Source: Ulota crispa
Taxonomy: Eukaryota > Streptophyta > Bryopsida > Orthotrichales > Orthotrichaceae
Length of the DNA stretch: 64,000 bases
Direction: 5' to 3'
Assembly (NCBI GenBank): GCA_963920765.1
Contig: OY987242.1
Location: 9,698,789 to 9,762,788 of the forward strand
Position 1 is the stretch's first letter. Every line of letters begins with the position of its first letter. The notes under the pieces are model-generated. The model ran no database searches. It was not told where the DNA came from and worked only from the letters and a program-made list of their open reading frames with translations. Below are positions 57,377 through 64,000 of the stretch, piece by piece. The translations under genes were made by a program, and so were the position numbers.

Positions 57377-58848
57377 TTAACCCCTCAACACCCAAAGGCT
57401 AGAATGTCTTTCCTTTTCAATGTATTCTAAGACAAGGTCCGGGAAGAACCTATCGCTAGTTCAATGCTAGCCGATCCAAAATGAGAAAAATCGTTTGCAA
57501 TTTATAAACTTTGACTAATTTTTCACCAAATTTTTTGAGTGTGGCCAAAGCCAATTTTGAGGTAAGATTTAGGTTAAAGTTTGCCAAAAAATAACCTTGC
57601 AATATATTGGCCCAATTTAAGAGCATGAGTCCAATGTGACAATTTGAAATTGGTTTATCAATTGGTTAAAGGGATTTCATATTAGGCTTGATCAAAACTT
57701 TGACTGAGTTGACGGCATTGGATTGTGAATTACAGGTCCATTTCAAATTGGGTATGGGCTCTAATACAAAGTGGCCTTAAGTCTCTATATGACCTACTCA
57801 AATTGGTTAATGCTTGTCAAGAATGATCACAACAAAGAAAATGTATTCACAATTTCTTTGTTGTCATACAAAGAATGACAAAAAGATCAAAGAATCTTGA
57901 AAAGAGCTTAATCTTGTACCAATTTATAAGGTAGGAGCACTCATAAACGTCAAACTAAGGGTTTTGAACATGATGACTATTAATAAACAACTAGCAAATT
58001 CTAAGATCCTATTAGGAACAGAAAAAATAAGTTTGCACATTTGAATGTATTATTTGGATATTGTGAGAATAAGTTGTGAATTTTTAAAGAGCAAATTGCC
58101 ATTGCACCCATAACCAACACTAAGGTTTCATGTTCACACATTGTACATCCTTGTAATTACATCTATTCATTTCCAAAAAAATTCCAAGATTTCAGAGATG
58201 ACGGTTATGGATGGGGTTATGGATGGGGACACTGACGCTTATGAGTGTTCCTACCTTAGATTGTCGTACAGGTTCAAACTTGCAATCTAAGAATCATAAT
58301 GATCATAGCTTACTCAATATCTCAACACAACGTGTTCAAAAAAGGGCAATTGCATTGAAGCCCAAAGTTCTATACGGTGGAGTGTTCTACAAATATCAAA
58401 TTTACTTGAGTGCAAAGAAGGGTGTGACCAAAATCAACAAATTCCAAAGAATTTGGATTTGTAGTAGAAGATATTGTTTGTTTTGAGAATTTGGAAAACG
58501 AGCTTATATGTTTCATAAATTATGTTCCTCAAGCTTGGTGTAAGAAGTTAGAGATGTTTGGGTTAGCTCACGCTCTTCAATTGTGTTTGGAAAATGCCCA
58601 AGGGAAAAAAATATCATCCACTTTTGTTCAAAGTTTCCTAAAAAAAACTGAAACTTCTTCATGAAGCAATTGGACCTTTCCACTCGAACATATAGAGATG
58701 GTTCTCTACTTTTTAGGAACATTCACATCACCTTGAAGATTACTCTTATTTGGATTAAATGGTACGAAAACAAATACTTCGAATTAAATAGGCATTCAGG
58801 GGTTAAATAATACGCAAGAGGCCCAATTGGACCTTCTGGGGTTGAACT
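57377..58848. mobile_element. Possible TTAA-flanked element with a nested TAAGGTAG MITE
   Basis: TTAA at 57377-57380 followed by CCCCTCAACACCCAAAGG. The right end is uncertain: CAGGGGTTAA at 58797-58806 or the CCTTCTGGGGTTGAA end near 58848. Ends resemble 41637-42292. The nested element at 57928-58258 is clear. Confidence 0.35.
57928..58258. mobile_element. MITE of the TAAGGTAG family, copy 2
   Basis: TAAGGTAGGAGCACTCATAA at the left pairs with TTATGAGTGTTCCTACCTTA-like sequence at the right. It is homologous in inverted orientation to 4120-4446 over its whole length (331 versus 327 bp). Confidence 0.75.
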
Positions 58849-58878
58849 GGTATTTGGTTTGAGCCGATGGAGAGTTAT

Positions 58879-59005
58879 CGTCGAAAATCATAACGAACGT
58901 CCACACTTCGTCAAGGAATGTCACGAACGTTCACATTTCGTCGAGAATTGTAACTAACGTTCACATGTCGTCGACTATCGTAACGAACGTCTGCACTTCG
59001 TCGTC
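58879..59005. repeat. 30-bp tandem repeat upstream of ATP10
   Basis: Four units start at 58879, 58909, 58939 and 58969, each beginning CGTC and containing AACGAACGT or AACTAACGT followed by CACTT or a variant; a partial fifth unit ends at about 59005. The array ends about 120 bp before the ATP10 start codon, so it lies in the promoter or 5' UTR. Confidence 0.85.
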
Positions 59006-59126
59006 TCTCTTGCAAGGAGCACTTCGACTTGGTGGCAGTGTGAGACGGCACTGACACAATTTTCCTCTCTGCAAGTCTGCATTCCAGCGGAGCTACGATG
59101 TCCAGACATTCGAACTTTGTAGCAGA

Positions 59127-59927
59127 ATGAGGGGCTCGTTATGTCGCCAGTGGATTCGGCCACCATCGCCAGAAGGTTTAGGTCATGGCGCAATTACATT
59201 CCTGTCAAGAGATTTTGTGTCCAGCACCACGGGTCGAGTTTCTACACGCCCGTCCATGGTTTCAACACGCGGGTTGAACATTTTCTCGGTGTTCAACAAA
59301 GAAGCGCGGGAGAAGGAGAAAGAGAGGTTGAGAGACGAGCTGAACAGAGGGTACTTCGATGATTTCAGGGACATGAAGAAATCGGGAGGGAAGATGGCAC
59401 CAGCGAGCACGAATTTGACTCCCATAGCGGCGTCGCCGAGGTTCCCACCGCTGGAAGTTCACGTGCCGAGGGGCGGTCCTGCCCTAACCCTACCCCTGGA
59501 GAATTCCAATGCCACTCTCATTTGCATGGCATTTCGTGCCAGTGCGCAACCCATGGTGGTGTCGTGGAGCTCGCCCTTTGCACACGACTTCAATGGCTCA
59601 TTGTTAGTGAACGTGTTCGAAGTCTCTGTCGTGGAGTCATCGGTGTTGTCGCTGTGGCCGATCAAACGGTTGCTACTCCGAATAATGCGAGGATCGCAGG
59701 TGGAAGGGAACGCTTTGGAGCGCAAGGTGGTGTATTCTTTTGGAGATACTTACGATTTCCGGAAGGCCTTGGGCGTGCCCAATCTGCTCTCGGGGTATGC
59801 GTTTCTGCTTGATAGGAAAGGAAGGGTACGGTGGCGTGCGAGTGGAATGGCAACGACAGAAGAGCTGCAATCCATGGCCTCATGTACCACGCGGCTTCTT
59901 CGTGAGGAAACACCGAAAAGCACCTGA
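59127..59927 (+). CDS. ATP10: ATP10, mitochondrial ATP synthase assembly factor, single exon
   Basis: 266 aa from ATG 59127 to TGA 59925-59927. The first 50 or so residues are Arg/Ser-rich without acidic clusters, as in a mitochondrial presequence. Family features follow: a basic stretch EKERLRDELNRGYFDDF (about residues 65-81), a thioredoxin-like region with LICMAFRASAQPMVVSW (about 130-146), FEVSVVESSVLSLWPIKRLL, and the C-terminal VVYSFGDTYDFRKALGVPNL followed by LLSGYAFLLDRKGRVRW, which match plant and fungal ATP10. ATP10 acts in the inner membrane and matrix in assembly of the Fo sector (Atp6). The gene is intronless and GC-richer than its flanks. A 30-bp repeat array lies upstream and a duplicated segment lies directly downstream. 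No defect is seen. A later ATG (MVSTRGLNIF, residue about 44) is a less likely start because the presequence would be lost. Confidence 0.9.
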   Translation: MRGSLCRQWIRPPSPEGLGHGAITFLSRDFVSSTTGRVSTRPSMVSTRGLNIFSVFNKEAREKEKERLRDELNRGYFDDFRDMKKSGGKMAPASTNLTPIAASPRFPPLEVHVPRGGPALTLPLENSNATLICMAFRASAQPMVVSWSSPFAHDFNGSLLVNVFEVSVVESSVLSLWPIKRLLLRIMRGSQVEGNALERKVVYSFGDTYDFRKALGVPNLLSGYAFLLDRKGRVRWRASGMATTEELQSMASCTTRLLREETPKST

Positions 59928-60280
59928 ATTCTCACAGAATTAAAGCATCTCTCACATCGCGGGACAAGGTTACCATTCATGTAAGAAATTTTGCTCATCT
60001 GCCTTCAAGTCATAATGCAGTTCAGGTTTTGGTGTTTAGGATTTAGGGTTTTAGGAGAGCTTTTCTGATTGATTTCGTGATAGAGATTTAGGACCTGAAT
60101 TCTCATAGAATTAAAGCATCTCTCACATCTCGACAAGGTTACCATTCATGTAAGAAATTTGCTCATCTGCCTTCAAGTCATGATGCAGTTCAGGTTTTGA
60201 TGTCTAGGGTTTAAGGTTAGGGTTTTAGTGTTAGGGTTTTAGGGGAGCTTTTCTGATTGATTCGTGAAAGAGATTTAGGT
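59919..60280. repeat. Tandem duplication of the ATP10 3' end
   Basis: The segment from 59921 to about 60090, beginning ACCTGAATTCTCACAGAATT and including the ATP10 stop codon, is repeated from about 60092 to 60280. The copies stay similar over about 170-185 bp (for example AAGGTTACCATTCATGTAAG in both). The second copy is longer through extra TTAGGGTTT-like units. Confidence 0.85.
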
Positions 60281-60381
60281 TTTTCTTGTTAAGGAGAGTG
60301 GGGAATTTGAATCTTATAAGTTTTTACTTGCATGTGGAAGTCCTTAGTTGGTGGGAAAAGATTGTACTGATGAAACGCAAA

Positions 60382-60950
60382 TACTCCCTCTGTCCCAATA
60401 TAAAGCTCCAAATCAGGCATAGTTCTTGTCCCACTAAAAAGCTCCCTTTTGCTAATTTCAATTGCTGAGAAAGCCTTTGTCATATCCAATGATCTCATGG
60501 GGGCAAGAGCATTCCTCTCCTAACAAGCTTGGCCTTGCCCATATGAGTACCATTGTTGCTACAAATCTTTAAATCATCAATAATGAGGCGCTAGCAACAT
60601 GTACAAAAATGGTACTTCTTGCATGGAATTTGGGTGCCCAAAGGGCAACATCAAAGCTAGAGATTTTGCACACATTTGGTAGATGGTATATTGATTCTAG
60701 AATGCATGTGTTATTAGTACAAAGACTAAAATAATGAGGATCTGGCAGCCTTCACAAAGTATGTAAATATGGTACTTTTTGCATGGAATTTGGGTGTCTA
60801 AACTGCAACATAAAAAGTTGAGATTTTGCAGATATTTGGTAGGTGGTATATTGATTCTAGAATGTATTTGTCATTAGCATAATGACTAAAAATACAATTA
60901 ATCCCTCGTGGAGAAGTTTTTTGGAGCTTTATGATGGGACAGAGGGAGTA
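60382..60950. mobile_element. Stowaway-like MITE, copy 3
   Basis: The ends are TACTCCCTCTGTCCCAATAT and the complement of ATGATGGGACAGAGGGAGTA, with TA at both borders and inverted repeats of about 28 bp. It is the most complete copy (569 bp) and non-coding. Confidence 0.78.
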
Positions 60951-62214
60951 GAAAATTAGGAATATAGTAATGACATATGAGTATTGAGGCTGGTTCGCTA
61001 TTACTTTGGAGGGTCTTGAACTAGCAGTGAACGAGCTACAATACTCATACCTCTTTATTTATGGCCTTTAAATGACATTCTAGAATAATTGGTGTGCTTG
61101 TCATACTATTGTCATATGACATAATGAAACAAATTGGAATCCCTATTGTGATTTGTGAAAAGTTAAAATATTTTCTCTCTGCAGGGTGTCAAAGCTTCAA
61201 ATGTATGAATTCTGTCCAATTCAGAGCTTGCAGTTCCGTGGGTCACAGAAATCCCACTCACCAACTTTGACACCCACTATCAACTGGAAAGCGCTCCCCA
61301 GTTGTTCAGGCAATGGAGATCCACCTCTTTCTAGTTCATTTCTAATCGTCAGAATGGAAAGTTCAGCACAATCGAGGAAAGGAGGCTTCTATCAAACAAT
61401 CTTCTGATGTTAATGAGCACAACCTCTGTCCTTGTTAGCAGAGCTTCACATTCAACGTGGTCCATTTGGTCCTTGCGAGTTCCTTCCTCTGACTAGGCCT
61501 GGATTATTTTTGACTTGGAAGTTTTGCAAAGAGCACATGCCGAGAAAATGGAATTCGAACGCAGGTTTTAGCCCTATTTCTCATGGTCACAAGCCATGCC
61601 ATAGACATTCTTTCAATAGTATCACATTTCATATTCCTATTTCAAAATTAGTAGCAATGAAGTAGCTGTCTGCAACCATTCTTTTTTCAGTTTTGGTGCT
61701 TTGCTGTGGTGCCTCCAAACATTTCGGGCTAGCTACCAATTCTGAATTTTTTTGCATCTTACTTCTGTTGTTTTGGGAGTTCCAATATAATGCTATAGTT
61801 ATTCCATTTTCTTTCTTAAACTTCCTATGGACTTGTCTGTAGACCAAAAACAATTGTCGATATCTGGCAGTCCCAAGTCTAGAAAAGAGTGGCTACCCTT
61901 TCTTTTGCAGGATTTCTTTCTGGGTCTTTGCACCATCTTTGGATCCAAGTCTATCTGCAGGATGTAAAGCTTTAGAAGTTGCGCCACCTCATGATTTTGC
62001 TTCTCAGGATTGCAAGGGAGGTGGCTCAGCTTTTGCTTCTGCATGATCAGGGCATTACGTTGGGTTGATTGCCACTGTAGTTTGAATGTACCTATAAAGC
62101 AGCAGCAGCGGTAGCAGTGGCCATGACAGAAAACTTGAGGCTTGAAGCACAACCTTTATTGAAGTTAGCACCAATTTAGAACCTTGCACGGCACTTCAGG
62201 ATGGACACTGGTGT
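60951..62214. other. Intergenic stretch with unassigned exon-like sequence
   Basis: At 61178-61184 CTCTGCAG could be an acceptor, and the following frame is open to 61407 (73 codons from 61186) with no recognised motif. A 117-codon minus-strand ORF at 61799-62152 is also unassigned. Neither has enough support to call a gene; they could be ATP10 3' UTR variants or fragments. Confidence 0.3.
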
Positions 62215-62626
62215 TAAGGTAGTCGGCTCAAAAGCCGACCATCTAAGGGCTCATTCCCTTTTTCAGGGTTTTCCGTGGATGGGAGGACTTTTAGCTCATT
62301 TCTTACACAAAGAGAAAGAGATGCGGAGTGTAACACAAGTCATTTCATATTTTTGAAGCATTTTTGAATTATTTATGAATTTTCAAAGGGCATATGTCAT
62401 AGATCCCTATTTATGACCTTAGACCTTCCAAGAACCGTTCACTTGTAAGTTGTGAAGAGATTTGGGAAAGAAAAGAGAATGATTGACTCTTGCAATTAAA
62501 AATAACTATTTTTTCATGTATTCAATGATTATAAGAGGACTCTTTAAGAACCACCTCATGTCCATTTTAATAGAACCTACATGGGCGGTTCAAAATGACT
62601 GAAAGGTTTTAGAACCGACTACCTTA
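62215..62626. mobile_element. MITE of TAAGGTAG type (TAAGGTAGTCGGCTC end)
   Basis: TAAGGTAGTCGGCTC at the left pairs with GAACCGACTACCTTA at the right. It is about 412 bp, AT-rich and non-coding. A short internal hairpin (AGTCGGCTC / GAGCCGACC-like) sits at the left end. Confidence 0.65.
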
Positions 62627-64000
62627 GAGTCATTTTGTTGCAGGGATTGGTGAACTTCTCAAGCACTCGTTGTGTGGCCCTTACCCATGCCCCAACCCTC
62701 TGCAGTCTTTTGGTTCTTCACGTTGTTCCACGTTATTTTTGCAGCATTTCAGCAGATTAAGTTTTTGTCATGTGCCCATGTTGTAAGTATAAAAATCTGA
62801 ATTCTTATCGTGAGTCAAGCTTGGTTTTTGGCCGGTTGAAGCCGTAAAGGGGGAATTCCTAGCTGGATGAGTCCAAAGTTCTCCACACGTATGCTACATG
62901 TGACGTTTTCATGTTCTGGAGGACGGTGCTGGTCGGTGCTGGTCGGTACTTGCAAATGTGGTTAACCCGTAAACGTCGAGGAGGACGACAAACATCCTCC
63001 GGCTCTTCAAAAAAGGTTCTGCGATTCAGAAAAAAATTGTTTTTCATCTAATTTTTTTCAGAAGTGAGCATAAACTCAAGGTCTATCATGGAAGACAAAA
63101 AATTACCTCTTGAGATGCATTCATTTTTTTGTAATCCAAATTGTGATAAGATTCAAAAACATGGTGTTAGCTCCCAAGTTGCCCTTCTTGTAATTTTCAA
63201 GAGGGCACCATGCACTGTTGACTTTTCCAACTTTTTGGAGCAATACTACTGGTGCCCATGTGCAAAACACTGTAGAATGCTACAAGCAGGACAAGGCACG
63301 GTTATTTATCCGTCCTTTAAGGGTTAAACTCCACATAAACTTTAATCATAGCTGCAAAAGAGAAGCTAATCACTATGTACATGTCATTTTTTTTCGTTAT
63401 TGATTGAAAACCCACTTTCAAGAGTTCCTCTAATGTCCCTGGTTAGTATGTACTATCCGATCTAATTTGTGAGAATTGTGCTTTTAAAAACCTACTACCG
63501 ATCACCCCAACCTTTTAAAGTTGTTCTTGCACCTTCTACGATGCATATTTTGGTTTGGTCTTCTCTATTTTGGCCCACTTGAAGTCTTTTACAAAACAAC
63601 TTTGTATTAATAAAGTTTTGAGGAGTAGGGTCTACAGTGCTTTGATAAACGAAAGTTTTTGAGCAAACAAGTATCAAGTGGCAATTATCTAGAAATTGTA
63701 GCATACTACAAGAGTTCCTTTTGATTTGGGATGATGGACGTTGGTAATACGCTTGGGCAGCAGTGGGGAGCGGGTTTAGAAAAAACTGAGAACATGATTC
63801 TGCTGACACCAGCTTGAATTAGACTACCAATATTCAAGGGTTTGGTGACGATCATGTGCTCAGACACGGTCTCCAGACTCTAAGCTTAGAGTCTACACCA
63901 AGGTTACCTTATCTTGACAAAGCTATGTTATGACTCACTTTGGGTCACCTAGAGATACATGTAACTCTCTTTATGTTATAAAATTTTTTGGTTTAGTCTA
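62627..64000. other. Intergenic stretch to the window end
   Basis: It contains a 10-bp direct repeat (GGTGCTGGTC, 62926-62945). At 63311-63325 CCTTTAAGGGTTAAA resembles a TTAA-type element end, without a partner in view. Short ORFs are unassigned. Confidence 0.3.

Noticed and set aside
60020..60250. TTTAGGG-like units suggesting an interstitial telomere
   Set aside because: The units are few and irregular and lie inside a duplicated 3' flank; there is no regular telomeric array.
1..64000. CRISPR arrays, rRNA, tRNA genes, viral or toxin genes
   Set aside because: None were recognised by eye; repeats present are minisatellites or transposon-derived. A tRNAscan or Infernal run would be needed to exclude small RNA genes.

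Overview
The window is nuclear DNA of a land plant, most likely a seed-free plant such as a bryophyte. All convincing genes are intron-containing (GT-AG introns of about 80 to 1,400 bp) and several are land-plant or chloroplast-lineage proteins. The organism call is inference: no rRNA, tRNA or other marker is present to fix the species. A bryophyte-grade lineage fits the mix of a plant gene set with one ORF of a fungal-type family. I could not run any database search; family names rest on recognised motifs.

Genes, left to right. (1) 171-2447, minus: a short secreted leucine-rich-repeat protein (3 exons, 332 aa). (2) 13313-16652, minus: CRR6, an assembly factor of the chloroplast NDH complex (4 exons, 282 aa). 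(3) 31931-38081, plus: ClpD/ERD1, a chloroplast Hsp100 chaperone (11 exons, 983 aa) with a cluster of ACGT-core motifs upstream. (4) 44807-45733, plus: an ORF resembling fungal-type PD-(D/E)XK nuclease-like proteins. (5) 45943-48644, plus: eight in-phase exons of a monofunctional aspartate kinase that lacks its N-terminal catalytic half. (6) 52099-56837, minus: CSA/ERCC8, the WD40 substrate receptor of transcription-coupled repair (9 exons, 457 aa). (7) 59127-59927, plus: ATP10, an assembly factor of mitochondrial ATP synthase (single exon, 266 aa). Splice phases add up exactly in the spliced models of CRR6, ClpD and CSA. No operon-like or pathway link joins the neighbours; they are independent nuclear genes.

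The rest, well over half the window, is AT-rich DNA built largely from small non-autonomous inverted-repeat elements, often nested. I can separate: a hairpin family with 9-bp target duplications (Mutator-like; four copies, three of them inside introns of CRR6 and CSA); a TTAA-flanked family with CCCCTAAAGGA ends (piggyBac-like); a family with TA plus CTCCCTCTGTCCC ends (Stowaway-like; three copies); a TAAGGTAG-ended family; TTAGAGCATCTCC-like elements; and foldback elements whose arms are arrays of 21-bp repeats. No complete transposase was seen; one decayed Pif1/Helitron-type helicase remnant lies near 49.4 kb. An 11-bp minisatellite sits just upstream of CRR6 and a 30-bp tandem repeat just upstream of ATP10.

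I do not see a complete new biological system. The most notable points are the nuclease-like ORF immediately before the truncated aspartate kinase, the 21-bp-repeat foldbacks, and the density of distinct MITE families.
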